Positions 33,202 to 42,159 of a stretch of DNA of 42,159 bases are shown here, in pieces. The DNA is from CAYPGJ01 sp964638515. GTDB taxonomy: Bacteria; Planctomycetota; Phycisphaerae; Phycisphaerales; UBA1924. The position numbers and the translations under genes are program-made. The notes under the pieces are model-generated. The model was not told the DNA's origin and searched no databases. It was given only the letters and a program-made list of their open reading frames with translations. Every line of letters begins with the position of its first letter. The stretch's first letter is position 1. The DNA is taken from the NCBI GenBank assembly GCA_964638515.1, contig CAZWZL010000027.1, positions 1 through 42,159 on the forward strand, given 5' to 3'.

Positions 33202-34026
33202 TCACGCCGGACGCGCCACCTCGGGGCCTTCGCCCCCGCGCCCCACCCTCGGCGTCAGCATCCCCGTCCGACGCCGATACGCCGCGTACTCCGGATGGAA
33301 CTTCATCAGGTCCCGCTCCTCCAGCTGGATCGCCACCAGGATGTACGCCGTCGTCACCGCCGCGAACAGCAGGTGCGCCAGCGTCATCGTCGGCGTCGCC
33401 CAGAACGCGAAGATCCATCCCACGTACAGCGGATGCCGCACGTACCGGTACGGCCCCGGCGTCACGAACTTCAGGTGCGCATACGCCCGCCCTCGGAAGT
33501 ACAGCCACACGTGCCTCAGTCCGAACAGGTCAAAGTGATTGATCAGAAACGTCGTCACCAGCACCAGCCCCCACCCGAACGCGAACAGCGCGTACATCAC
33601 GCCCTGCCCCGCCGGATGCTCGATCGACCACACCTCCCCGCCCATCGGCCGCCACAGCCAGAACATCAGCAGCAGCGCCACGCTCGACATAAGCGTGTAC
33701 GTAGATCGCTCCGCAACCCTGGGCACAAATCGCGTCCACCACCGCTTGAACCCCGGCCGCGCCATCACGCTGTGCTGCAACGCAAACAGCGTCAGCAGCC
33801 CCACGTTGATCAACAGCGCCTGCCACAGTGGGCCCTCCGCCGGACCGTCCAGCCGCGTCGGCGTCAGGAAGTTCCCGACCCAGCCCGCGGCGTACAAAAA
33901 CGTCCCGAAGAACGCCGCGTAGCACACCACGCCGTACAACAACGCCGCCCAGCGCTTCCACGCCGCAACCTCGATGGGCGCACCGGGCTCCGCGCCGATC
34001 CCCATGCTCCGATAAGCCTTCAACAT
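33202..34026 (-). CDS. mddA: Methanethiol S-methyltransferase (MddA), isoprenylcysteine methyltransferase fold
   Basis: A 274-residue polytopic membrane protein. MddA methylates methanethiol with S-adenosylmethionine to give dimethyl sulfide. The protein follows the family closely: 'LFALQHSVMARPGFKRWW', 'ERSTYTLMSSVALLLMFWLW', 'TTFLINHFDLFGLRHVWLY', 'YRYVRHPLYVGWIFAFWATP', 'IQLEERDLMKFHPEYAAYRR'. The 'RHP.Y.G' and 'EERDL' segments form the cofactor site of this methyltransferase fold. Length is slightly above the usual size because of about 20 extra N-terminal residues. The start ATG 34024-34026 has no clear ribosome site. A small same-strand gene lies 57 bases upstream, and a TetR regulator is divergent beyond it. 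Other NnrU/ICMT-fold methylases are the alternative. Confidence 0.83.
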   Translation of the reverse strand: MLKAYRSMGIGAEPGAPIEVAAWKRWAALLYGVVCYAAFFGTFLYAAGWVGNFLTPTRLDGPAEGPLWQALLINVGLLTLFALQHSVMARPGFKRWWTRFVPRVAERSTYTLMSSVALLLMFWLWRPMGGEVWSIEHPAGQGVMYALFAFGWGLVLVTTFLINHFDLFGLRHVWLYFRGRAYAHLKFVTPGPYRYVRHPLYVGWIFAFWATPTMTLAHLLFAAVTTAYILVAIQLEERDLMKFHPEYAAYRRRTGMLTPRVGRGGEGPEVARPA

Positions 34027-34083
34027 GTCCGGTCTTGCTCCTGCTTCCCGCGCGGGCGGCTCGCGCCCCGCTCATACGTCCAC

Positions 34084-34326
34084 TCATCCCGCCGAAAGCG
34101 ACCGCCGCTCCCGACCAAGCACGCGCCACGCCTCTACGTGCCGCACGCGAATCCGCCCCTCAAGCCCCTCCTCGCACACGCGCTCCCGCGCCGCGTCCAC
34201 GCCCTCCCACTCCATCTCGAACAGCCGCACCCGCTCCACCCCCTCCCGAGCGATCCGGATCGCCCGATCCACGCTCCCCAGCACCACAACCTCCCCCCGC
34301 GCACACGCCGTCATCACAGTCGACAT
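34084..34326 (-). CDS. Small hypothetical protein upstream of mddA
   Basis: An 80-residue protein, 'MSTVMTACARGEVVVLGSVD...'. It has one beta strand ('EVVVLGSV'), then charged helices ('DRAIRIAREGVERVRLFEME', 'GVDAARERVCEEGLEGRIRV') and a basic end. I recognise no family. Support for it being real: AGGGAGG lies about 10 bases before the ATG, nearly every codon ends in G or C, and it fits between tetR and mddA on the mddA strand without overlap. No other gene occupies this segment. It could be a small regulator or a domain remnant. Confidence 0.6.
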   Translation of the reverse strand: MSTVMTACARGEVVVLGSVDRAIRIAREGVERVRLFEMEWEGVDAARERVCEEGLEGRIRVRHVEAWRVLGRERRSLSAG

Positions 34327-34394
34327 CCTTCAAAAACCTCCCTTGGGGCCCCCAGCCCGCGTACCGACCAAACCTACGCTTCTCTTTCACAATT

Positions 34395-34431
34395 GGAAGT
34401 TGACTCCCGGTCCATATGGGGGTGAACTTCC
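34395..34431. promoter_or_regulatory. Inverted repeat, candidate TetR operator
   Basis: GGAAGTTGACTCCC (34395-34408) and GGGGGTGAACTTCC (34418-34431) are 12-of-14 inverted repeats around nine bases. They lie between the divergent small gene (start 34326) and tetR (start 34491). TTGACT within the left arm could be part of a -35 element, so a bound repressor could block both directions. Confidence 0.6.
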
Positions 34432-34490
34432 GGTACACCCCCTATCACGCCTCGCCAAGGCCGCGAGGCCCCTCACCGGAGCCACGCGCC

Positions 34491-35066
34491 ATGTCCACGC
34501 GCGAACGTTTCATTGAACTCGCCGCAGACCTCTTCTACGCCCAAGGCTTCCACGCCGTCGGCCTCGACAACATCCTCTCCGCCGTCGGCGTCACCAAAAC
34601 CACCTTCTACAACCACTTCACCAGCAAGGATGATCTCATCATCGCAGTCCTCAACCATCGCGACGCCATCGAAGCCGAAGAACTCGCGCGCGACATCCAC
34701 ACCCGCGCCGGCGACGACCCGCGCGAACAACTCCTCGCACTCTTCGACGTCCTCCACGACTGGTTCCGAAGCCCCACCTTCAACGGCTGCATGTTCCTCA
34801 ACGCCGCCGTCGCTTTCCCCGCCCCCAACGACCCCATCCACCGCGCGGCCTCCACCCACGCCCTCACCATGCACGCCCACATCCACGCCATCGCCCACGC
34901 CGCCGGCGCCGCCGACCCCGACGCACTCGCTTCACAACTCCTCCTCCTCATCTCCGGCGCCATCGCCTCCACCCACGTCAGCGGAGAGCCCGCCGGACAC
35001 ACCGCGCGCGCCATCGCCCAGTCCGTCATCGAACACCACCTCGCGCCGCGCGTCTCCAACGCCTGA
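34491..35066 (+). CDS. TetR-family transcriptional regulator
   Basis: A 191-residue TetR/AcrR regulator. The N-terminal helix-turn-helix is typical: 'MSTRERFIELAADLFYAQGF' followed by 'VGLDNILSAVGVTKTTFYNH' and 'FTSKDDLI', residues 1-50. The C-terminal ligand domain contains 'LFDVLHDWFRSPTFNGCMFL' and 'QLLLLISGAIASTHVSG', resembling the subgroup with a 'FNGC.F' motif. The effector is unknown. ATG 34491 was chosen as the usual TetR beginning; an ATG at 34416 is in frame but lies inside the inverted repeat. It probably controls itself and the divergent small gene-mddA unit. The SUFU-domain gene follows after 34 bases. Confidence 0.87.
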   Translation: MSTRERFIELAADLFYAQGFHAVGLDNILSAVGVTKTTFYNHFTSKDDLIIAVLNHRDAIEAEELARDIHTRAGDDPREQLLALFDVLHDWFRSPTFNGCMFLNAAVAFPAPNDPIHRAASTHALTMHAHIHAIAHAAGAADPDALASQLLLLISGAIASTHVSGEPAGHTARAIAQSVIEHHLAPRVSNA

Positions 35067-35100
35067 CCATCCCGCGCGATCCCATTCAATCAGACGATTC

Positions 35101-35715
35101 ATGGCGCAACGGTACGAGTCAGAGGATGCATTCCACGACGCTTGGCAAAGGGTCTGGGATGCGCGATTCGAAGCCCTCGAAGCGATCCTCGGGCCCGCGC
35201 GAGGAGGCGTCTATCACGGCGAACCGCCTATCTGGTGCGAGAACGGCAAGGCTGACGTCCTCTGGTTTCAGCCTGAGTCCGACCTCAACGTCTACGTCAC
35301 CGCGGACTTCACCGGGGATTTCTTCCGAGACCAACTCCCCTCCACGCTCGGCCGCTACGAACTCATGATCGCCACCCGCGAACCCAACGACTGGGCGCCC
35401 ACCCTCCTCAGCCGAATCGCGCCCCACACCCTCGACGCCGTCGTCGAACCCGGTCGAACCGTGGATCTCGACAACTTCATCACGCGGCGATTCTCCGGCT
35501 CCTGCATCGAACTCGCCATCTGCTGCCAGCCGCCCCCGCTCCCCACCGAGTTCTCGCTCGCCGGTGAAACATTCGGCCTGCTCACCCTCGTCGGTATCTC
35601 CAGACCCGAACACGCCTTCCTCCGCCGAAAAGGACAGTGGCCCTTCATCGAACGGCTCGAACGCGCCGACGTCTTCCCCTACACCGACCCCCTCCGCCCC
35701 TGCGCCGTCAGATAG
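35101..35715 (+). CDS. Suppressor-of-fused (SUFU) domain protein
   Basis: A 204-residue soluble protein. The layout fits bacterial SUFU-domain proteins: an N-terminal helix 'FHDAWQRVWDARFEALEAIL', strands with 'DLNVYVTADFTGDFF', 'RYELMIATREPNDWAP', 'VEPGRTVDLDNFI', and a C-terminal 'GLLTLVGISRPEHAFLRRKG'. In bacteria these are often immunity-like or stand-alone proteins without known role. The gene begins 34 bases after tetR on the same strand and may be cotranscribed. No ribosome site stands out at ATG 35101. The family call is moderate; I saw no catalytic motif. Confidence 0.6.
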   Translation: MAQRYESEDAFHDAWQRVWDARFEALEAILGPARGGVYHGEPPIWCENGKADVLWFQPESDLNVYVTADFTGDFFRDQLPSTLGRYELMIATREPNDWAPTLLSRIAPHTLDAVVEPGRTVDLDNFITRRFSGSCIELAICCQPPPLPTEFSLAGETFGLLTLVGISRPEHAFLRRKGQWPFIERLERADVFPYTDPLRPCAVR

Positions 35716-35836
35716 CCGCTTCTCCCCGACCATCTCCCCCCCTCTGCTAGAATCCCCGACCCTCCCGCGCCCACGCTCTCTCTACCCCCTCACCCCCACA
35801 TTCCCCATTCCCGCGAGACGCCCGAGGCTCCCCACC

Positions 35837-37243
35837 ATGGCCCATCACAAGTCCTCCGACCCAAACATCTTCATCCTCCCCGACCTCGGCGAAGGCGTAC
35901 ACGAGGCCGAACTCATCTCCTGGAAGGTCAAGCCCGGCGACACCGTCGAAGAGCACCAGACCGTCGCCGAGATGGAAACAGACAAGGCCCTCGTCGAAGT
36001 CCCCTCCCCGCGCGCCGGCGTCATCAAGGAGCTCAAGGGCAACCCGGGCGACATCATGAAGGTCGGCGAAGTCGCCTGGACCTACGAAGGCGCCGCCCCC
36101 TCACCCTCCCAAAAGCCCGCTTCCGCGCCGGCCAAGGCCGCGCCCGCCCCCAAGCGCGAAGCCGCCAGCGCCGCCGAACGCGAAGACGCAGGCACCGTCG
36201 TCGGCCAGATGTCCGATTCCCTCGCCGGCGTCTCCGGCGCGCCCGGCAAGGCACTCGCCACCCCCGCCGTCCGACGCCTCGCTCGCGACCTCGACGTCGA
36301 CATCGACGCCATCGCCGGCTCCGGCATCGCAGGCCGCGTCACCGAAAAGGACGTCCGCGCCGCCGCCGAGTCCGGCCCCGCGCCCGCCCGCGTTCCGCAA
36401 CGCGCCGATACCCCAGCCCCGGCCGCGCGCTCCACACGACAGATCATCGACATCGTCGATGATGAGCCCGCGCACTCCACCAACGGCCCCTCCTCCCTCG
36501 CCACCTCCGTACCCTCGCGCCCGCCTGCCCGCGTCTCCGCCCCCAACGAACTCTCACGCATCCCCATCCGAGGCGTCCGACGCACCATCGCCAACCGGCT
36601 CCGCCAATCCATCGACACCGCCGTCCACTTCAACGTCATGGACGAGGCCGACGTCTCAAAGCTCGATGCGCTCCGCAAACGCACCGCCGCCTCCTCCGGC
36701 GAGAAACTCTCCTACCTCCCCTTCGTCATGTCCGCCGTCTGCCGCGCACTCAAGGCCTTCCCCGCCCTCAACGCCACCGTCGATGACGAAGCCTCCGAAG
36801 TCATCCGCAACCGCTCCATCCACATCGGAATGGCCGCCGACACAGAGCACGGCCTCACCGTCCCCGTCATCTTCGACGCCGACACCCTCGGCGTCCTTCA
36901 ACTCGCCCGCGAGATCGACAACCTCGCCCGCATGACACGCGATCGCTCCATCCCGCGCGATCTTCTCATGGGCTCCACCTTCACCATCTCCAACGTCGGC
37001 TCCTACGCCGGACGATTCGCCACGCCGGTCATCAACTATCCCGAAGTCGCCATCCTCGGCGTCGGACGCGTCCGCGACGGGGTCTCCGTCTCCGACGGCG
37101 CCATCCGAATCGCCAAGCTCATGCCCCTCTCCCTCGCAGCAGACCACCGCGTCGTCGACGGCGCCGAGGCCGCCCGCTGCCTCCAGCACATCATCGACCT
37201 CCTCCAGGCCCCCGAGGCCCTCCTCACTCCCGCCCGAGGCTGA
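35837..37243 (+). CDS. 2-oxoacid dehydrogenase E2, dihydrolipoyl acyltransferase
   Basis: A 468-residue E2 core protein. Residues 10-86 are one lipoyl domain with lipoylated Lys50 in 'EMETDKALVEVPSP'. An Ala/Pro-rich linker precedes the E1/E3-binding domain near 140-180 ('ATPAVRRLARDLDVDIDAI', 'GIAGRVTEKDV'). After a second linker, the catalytic domain covers about 240-468 with 'RRTIANRLRQSIDTAVHF' and the active-site 'ADHRVVDGAEAA' (His437, Asp441). It moves the acyl group from E1 to CoA and is the natural partner of the E1 subunits at 28.8-31.2 kb, although physically separate. A candidate -10 TAGAAT lies at 35748-35753. Branched-chain specificity is inferred from context. Confidence 0.92.
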   Translation: MAHHKSSDPNIFILPDLGEGVHEAELISWKVKPGDTVEEHQTVAEMETDKALVEVPSPRAGVIKELKGNPGDIMKVGEVAWTYEGAAPSPSQKPASAPAKAAPAPKREAASAAEREDAGTVVGQMSDSLAGVSGAPGKALATPAVRRLARDLDVDIDAIAGSGIAGRVTEKDVRAAAESGPAPARVPQRADTPAPAARSTRQIIDIVDDEPAHSTNGPSSLATSVPSRPPARVSAPNELSRIPIRGVRRTIANRLRQSIDTAVHFNVMDEADVSKLDALRKRTAASSGEKLSYLPFVMSAVCRALKAFPALNATVDDEASEVIRNRSIHIGMAADTEHGLTVPVIFDADTLGVLQLAREIDNLARMTRDRSIPRDLLMGSTFTISNVGSYAGRFATPVINYPEVAILGVGRVRDGVSVSDGAIRIAKLMPLSLAADHRVVDGAEAARCLQHIIDLLQAPEALLTPARG

Positions 37244-37355
37244 GACCTCGTCCTCAAATCTGTGCCGCGCCGACCCTTGGTTCTCCCCCAAAGGCGCGAT
37301 ACCCTTGAATCCCGACAAGCCCGACTCCCGGGCCCTCAAACCGGAGACCCCTTCG

Positions 37356-38708
37356 ATGAGACGCTTGCTCCTCCCACTCGCGCTCCTCGCCGCGCCGGCC
37401 GACGCCGCGGGCCCCGGCCCAGACCTCATCATCGGCGACATCAATGCCGTCGCGAACTTCACGTCCACTGGCGCCGTCGACGGAAAACGCGCGTACGCCT
37501 TCGGCATCGCCTTCTGCAACCTCGGCTCTCAGCCCGCCGACTGGACCAACAACAGCCCCAATCACCCCGTCGCAACCCAGAATCTCTATCGCATCGCCTC
37601 AGGCCGCATCGACCACGTGGGAATGAGCTGGGTACACCATGAGTTCTTCCCGCTCCAACAAAACCTCTGCAGCGCCTGCACCCCGGCCACCGGTTCCTTC
37701 CTCGGCGTCGGCTGTTCCACCGTCACCACATCCGGTATCACCGGCTCCCAGAGCTTCCTGGCATCCCGTTCCGAAATCAACGCCGCCACCGGCGCCATCA
37801 CCGTGCCCTCGCCAACCGCTGGAACAACCGGCAACGCCATCTTCAAGCGACTTCAGATCGCCGAGTCCGATCTCTCCACTCCAAACGCCCTCTACTTCGC
37901 AGAAGTCGCCGCCGTACACCTCGGCGACGCCGCCTCCGGCAACAACGCCAACAACTCCTCCTTCCGACGAGTCTTGGTCAGCCAGCCGACCTTCAACCTC
38001 ACCTTCTCCGATGCCACACAGCGCGCCGCAACCATCCTCGACGCATGGAGAGCCCACGCCAACGGCGCCAACCAACCCGATCCATTCATCCGCATCACCC
38101 CAGTCGACATCACCGGCGACGGACGGATCTACTTCGCCTCCCGCGCACATCAGGTCTCCGCCACAACCTGGCAGTACACCTACGCCATTTACAACGCCAC
38201 CTCAGACCTCGGCGCCGCCTCCATCATCGTGCGCCACCCCGTCTCCGCCCTCCCCATGAACCCAACCTTCAACGCCCCCGCCCACCATTCCGGCGAGCCC
38301 TACTCCAACACCCCCTGGCTCTTCCAAACCACCCCCGCGGCCGTCGCGTGGTCTACCGAAACCTTCGCCGCCAACCCCAACGCCAACGCCGTACGCTGGA
38401 GCTCCCTCTACACCTTCTCGTTCCAGATGGACACGCCCCCCGTCTTCTCCTCCATTCAGGTCTACCCCTTTAAGCCCGGAGGACCTTCCGCCCCCGGCGT
38501 GCTCACACCAGAAGCCATCGTCCCAGGCCCGCCCGCCTGCGCCGGCGACGCCAACGGCGACAACCTCGTCAACTTCGCCGATCTGAATCACATCCTCTCC
38601 AACTTCGGCCAGTCCGGCGTGGCCCTCCCCGGCGACGTCAACGCCGACCAAACCGTCAACTTCGCCGACCTCAACCTCGCCCTCTCCAACTTCGCCCTCC
38701 CCTGCTGA
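37356..38708 (+). CDS. Secreted protein with two-repeat dockerin-like C-terminus
   Basis: A 450-residue exported protein. Residues 1-18 are a signal peptide ('RRLLLPLALLAAPADA'). The body is Asn/Ala/Thr-rich with Cys-rich segments ('LCSACTPATGSFLGVGC'), probably disulfide-bonded outside the cytoplasm. The C-terminus has two complete dockerin-like calcium units: 'GDANGDNLVNFADLNHILSN' and 'GDVNADQTVNFADLNLALSN', each with an Asp/Asn loop followed by a helix. GGAG precedes ATG 37356 at moderate distance. A hairpin terminator follows. It shares the C-terminal module with the protein at 31438-33117 but not the body. Function is unknown. Confidence 0.8.
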   Translation: MRRLLLPLALLAAPADAAGPGPDLIIGDINAVANFTSTGAVDGKRAYAFGIAFCNLGSQPADWTNNSPNHPVATQNLYRIASGRIDHVGMSWVHHEFFPLQQNLCSACTPATGSFLGVGCSTVTTSGITGSQSFLASRSEINAATGAITVPSPTAGTTGNAIFKRLQIAESDLSTPNALYFAEVAAVHLGDAASGNNANNSSFRRVLVSQPTFNLTFSDATQRAATILDAWRAHANGANQPDPFIRITPVDITGDGRIYFASRAHQVSATTWQYTYAIYNATSDLGAASIIVRHPVSALPMNPTFNAPAHHSGEPYSNTPWLFQTTPAAVAWSTETFAANPNANAVRWSSLYTFSFQMDTPPVFSSIQVYPFKPGGPSAPGVLTPEAIVPGPPACAGDANGDNLVNFADLNHILSNFGQSGVALPGDVNADQTVNFADLNLALSNFALPC

Positions 38709-38742
38709 CCCCACGCTTCTTCCCCATTTTCGAATATCCCTG

Positions 38743-38771
38743 ACAGACGCGCCCCCCAAGGCGCGTCTGTT
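38743..38771 (+). terminator. Hairpin terminator after the dockerin-tailed gene
   Basis: ACAGACGCGCC (38743-38753) pairs with GGCGCGTCTGT (38760-38770), 11 bp, loop CCCCAA. The T tail is very short. Confidence 0.7.
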
Positions 38772-38840
38772 CGCATGTGCCGCGGGCGAGAATCACCGCC
38801 CCAGGCGCCGCCCTCGAGGGCCACCAATCGGAGCCGCCGC

Positions 38841-39788
38841 ATGCCCGCAAAGCCCGCATTGCTCGCCGCCGCCCTCTTCGCAGGCGCAGGCGTCGCCGCC
38901 ATCGTCTACACAACCGTTTCCACCGCGCGTTCCCACAAGCCACAACCCGCCACCGCCCTCAACTCCCCCCGAGCCGACCGCGCCCCAACACCAACCCCAA
39001 AAGCCGACAACGCTCCCCCGACCCACGACGCTCCCCCCACTCCCGCGCACGCCGACGAACCAATCCCCTCTTTCCCCCCCGCCTCCACTCCCGCGCAACT
39101 CGACTCCATCCTCGCCTCCCTCGAATCACACGTCGCCCAACTCGCGCCCGCCAACACCCAGGTCTCCGCCATGGGCGTCGACGCCTCCTCCAAACTCGCG
39201 CCCGCCGCACGCATCGCGCTCGACCCCTTCCTCCACGGCTCAGGCAACAAGATCATCGACATGGTCCGCGCGCTCGGCGGAACCCCGCCCGAAGTCGCCG
39301 AGAACAGCGGACCCGTCCCCGGCTCACGCCTCTTCGCGCTCCTCCAGAACGCCTCCATCGACTTCGCCAACGCCGAACTCATCCCGCGAGTCATCAACGG
39401 GCGAGACCTCGAACGAGAGGAAATGAACGCACAGTTCGCCCAGCAGGGAGCCGTCGGCGCCTCCGGCCGCGCCATCCCCGGCACAAACGCCGCCCCCTCC
39501 CCGAACGAATCCCCCTCCGCGCCCGCAGACCGCAACCGCGAGACCGTCATGAAGATGGTCCCCGCCAACCTCTTCCCCGACGTCCACAACGCCGCAGAGA
39601 AAAAACTCAACGTCATCGAGGTCCGCGCCCCCATCCTCTTCTCCGGCGAAAAACCAGCCGCCTCGCCCGCAAAGCTCGGCATCCAGCTCGCATGGAACCC
39701 CGCCGTCAAAAACTGGCAGATCGCCGCCTTCCAGCTCTACGGCGCCGACCCCTCCACCATCTCCTCACGCATGCGCCCCCCGCAGTAA
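38841..39788 (+). CDS. Hypothetical membrane-anchored, proline-rich protein
   Basis: A 315-residue protein of unknown family. Residues 5-26 form one hydrophobic segment ('ALLAAALFAGAGVAAIVYTT'), probably an anchor. Residues 30-85 are a disordered Pro/Ala/Thr-rich stalk. The rest is soluble with helices ('PAQLDSILASLESHVAQLAP', 'IIDMVRALGG') and a final beta-rich part 'LGIQLAWNPAVKNWQIAAFQ'. ATG 38841 follows GGAG. It is 26 bases upstream of a type IV pilin-like gene, so the two may be cotranscribed and work at the cell surface. An open frame extending upstream overlaps the terminator and is rejected. Confidence 0.65.
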   Translation: MPAKPALLAAALFAGAGVAAIVYTTVSTARSHKPQPATALNSPRADRAPTPTPKADNAPPTHDAPPTPAHADEPIPSFPPASTPAQLDSILASLESHVAQLAPANTQVSAMGVDASSKLAPAARIALDPFLHGSGNKIIDMVRALGGTPPEVAENSGPVPGSRLFALLQNASIDFANAELIPRVINGRDLEREEMNAQFAQQGAVGASGRAIPGTNAAPSPNESPSAPADRNRETVMKMVPANLFPDVHNAAEKKLNVIEVRAPILFSGEKPAASPAKLGIQLAWNPAVKNWQIAAFQLYGADPSTISSRMRPPQ

Positions 39789-39814
39789 CAACGCCCGCTC
39801 CGGAGCAACACCAC

Positions 39815-40594
39815 ATGCCCCACCATCGCCATCACCGCGCCTTCTCACTCATCGAACTCCTCGTCGCCATCGGCATCATCGCCATCCTCATCTCGATCAC
39901 ACTCCCCACCCTCTCCTCCGTCCGCTTCCGCGCCAACGAACTCAAGTCCGTCACCAACACACGCTCCATCACACAGCACTTCCAGAACCACGCCGACTCG
40001 GCCGGACACTTCCCCTTCCTCAAGCCCGGCGACCGCGCACCCGGCGTCACCATGACCCCGCCCCCAGGCATCATCATGGTCCGATGGTGGCCCGAAAACA
40101 CCATCATCGGCCTAGACTCACACTGGATGCACGCGCTCCTCTGGCCCGGCCTCATCTACGAACGCGCTCCCTGGAAAGAAAACTACGCCACCTGGGTCTC
40201 ACCCGGCCGCGACCCCGACCTCCCCTCCGAGCCCGCCGAATTCGCCGAACGTCTCGTCTCCTACCAATACTCCAACTCCTTCATCGCCAAGCCGGACGTC
40301 TGGCGCGAGCACTCCATCCTCGACGTCAACACCCTCTCCTCCATCAAGCCCTCCATGGTCGCCTTCCCCTCCAACAAAGCCCTCCTCTTCGACGCCGAGC
40401 TCGCCTACCTCCGAAAGACCCCCGCCGTCGTCAACGGCCACTACGCGCACAAAGCCGCCGTCGCGTTCGCCGACGGCCACGCCGACGCCCACGACCCCAC
40501 CACCGCCAACCCCGGCTTCGAAAACCCGCTCAACGGCGGATCATCCATCAACCTCCACAACACCCCCGACGGAGCCCTCGGCCGAGATTTCTAA
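39815..40594 (+). CDS. Type IV pilin-like (prepilin N-methylation) protein with H-X9-DG-like C-terminus
   Basis: A 259-residue pseudopilin-type protein. After a short His-rich leader, the class III signal reads 'RAFSLIELLVAIGIIAILI', with cleavage expected before Phe and the conserved Glu at +5. The C-terminal segment 'HKAAVAFADGHADAHD' is the 'ADGH' end common to planctomycete DUF1559-like prepilin-type proteins. Planctomycetes carry many such genes, and they are thought to be processed by a prepilin peptidase. The role of this copy is unknown. The start ATG 39815 is the only one before the leader. The asnS gene begins 54 bases after it. Confidence 0.85.
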   Translation: MPHHRHHRAFSLIELLVAIGIIAILISITLPTLSSVRFRANELKSVTNTRSITQHFQNHADSAGHFPFLKPGDRAPGVTMTPPPGIIMVRWWPENTIIGLDSHWMHALLWPGLIYERAPWKENYATWVSPGRDPDLPSEPAEFAERLVSYQYSNSFIAKPDVWREHSILDVNTLSSIKPSMVAFPSNKALLFDAELAYLRKTPAVVNGHYAHKAAVAFADGHADAHDPTTANPGFENPLNGGSSINLHNTPDGALGRDF

Positions 40595-40613
40595 TCCCCC
40601 TGCTACGATCCTC

Positions 40614-40619
40614 GCCCCG
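40614..40619 (+). promoter_or_regulatory. Candidate -10 element for asnS
   Basis: TACGAT lies 29 bp before the asnS ATG, flanked by C-rich sequence. No convincing -35 hexamer is visible. Confidence 0.35.
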
Positions 40620-40648
40620 CTTTTTCGCCCACTCCCGCGAGGATCAGC

Positions 40649-42159
<1,511 letters not shown>

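Noticed and set aside
34416..34490. Earlier in-frame ATG for tetR at 34416
   Set aside because: It lies at the inverted repeat and adds a Pro/Arg-rich stretch unlike TetR N-termini; ATG 34491 begins the standard helix-turn-helix.
38777..39814. Open frame reading into the pilin-like gene from upstream
   Set aside because: The upstream part is an Arg-rich shadow of the 38841-39788 gene; the prepilin leader begins at 39815.

Overview
The window is very GC-rich (about two-thirds GC by eye) and looks like chromosomal DNA of a planctomycete, most likely of the Phycisphaerae. Four secreted proteins end in a Pro-x-Pro / hydrophobic / Arg-cluster sorting tail. Two others end in dockerin-like repeats built on 'NFADLN..LSNF'. 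One gene is a type IV pilin-like protein with an 'ADGH' C-terminal motif. This assignment is an inference; there is no rRNA to confirm it. I recognised no tRNA, CRISPR array, insertion sequence or phage gene.

The metabolic theme is breakdown of branched-chain amino acids and short acyl-CoAs, with disposal of propionyl-CoA. From left to right: an acyl-CoA mutase large subunit (cut by the left edge, isobutyryl-CoA-mutase-like), an amino-acid permease, a PrpD-family dehydratase, a thiolase, a 3-hydroxyacyl-CoA dehydrogenase, methylisocitrate lyase plus (methyl)citrate synthase, a methylcrotonyl-CoA-carboxylase-type beta subunit, HMG-CoA lyase with two crotonases, a third crotonase, a long acyl-CoA dehydrogenase, E1-alpha and E1-beta of a branched-chain 2-oxoacid dehydrogenase, and its E2. 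Together these can take leucine, isoleucine and valine through 2-oxoacid decarboxylation and acyl-CoA oxidation to acetyl-CoA, acetoacetate and propionyl-CoA, then through the methylcitrate and/or mutase route. The biotin carboxylase subunit, E3 and the small B12 subunit are not visible here.

Layout. 1-10.1 kb: mutase, permease, secreted protein, PrpD, CPBP protease, thiolase, secreted thioredoxin-like protein and three small zinc-ribbon/membrane proteins. 10.1-17 kb: hydroxyacyl-CoA dehydrogenase, a two-component pair (MASE1-PAS kinase and lone receiver), prpB-prpC. 17-19.4 kb: three secreted CTERM proteins, two of them tandem paralogues. 19.7-31.2 kb: the main catabolic block, interrupted by an ECF sigma factor, a membrane partner and a DIP1984-like gene. 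31.4-42.1 kb: two dockerin-tailed secreted proteins, mddA with a divergent TetR, a SUFU-domain protein, E2, a pilin-like cluster, and asnS running off the right edge.

At large scale the + strand changes from G-rich to C-rich near 10-11 kb regardless of gene direction. This suggests a replichore boundary (terminus side) or an old rearrangement. Other points of interest are a histone-H1-like tail on PrpD, heptamer repeats (one inside asnS), an unknown 92-residue protein between E1-alpha and E1-beta, a hydratase-like protein lacking both catalytic glutamates, a structured leader before a crotonase gene, and a long inverted repeat between tetR and the mddA unit.
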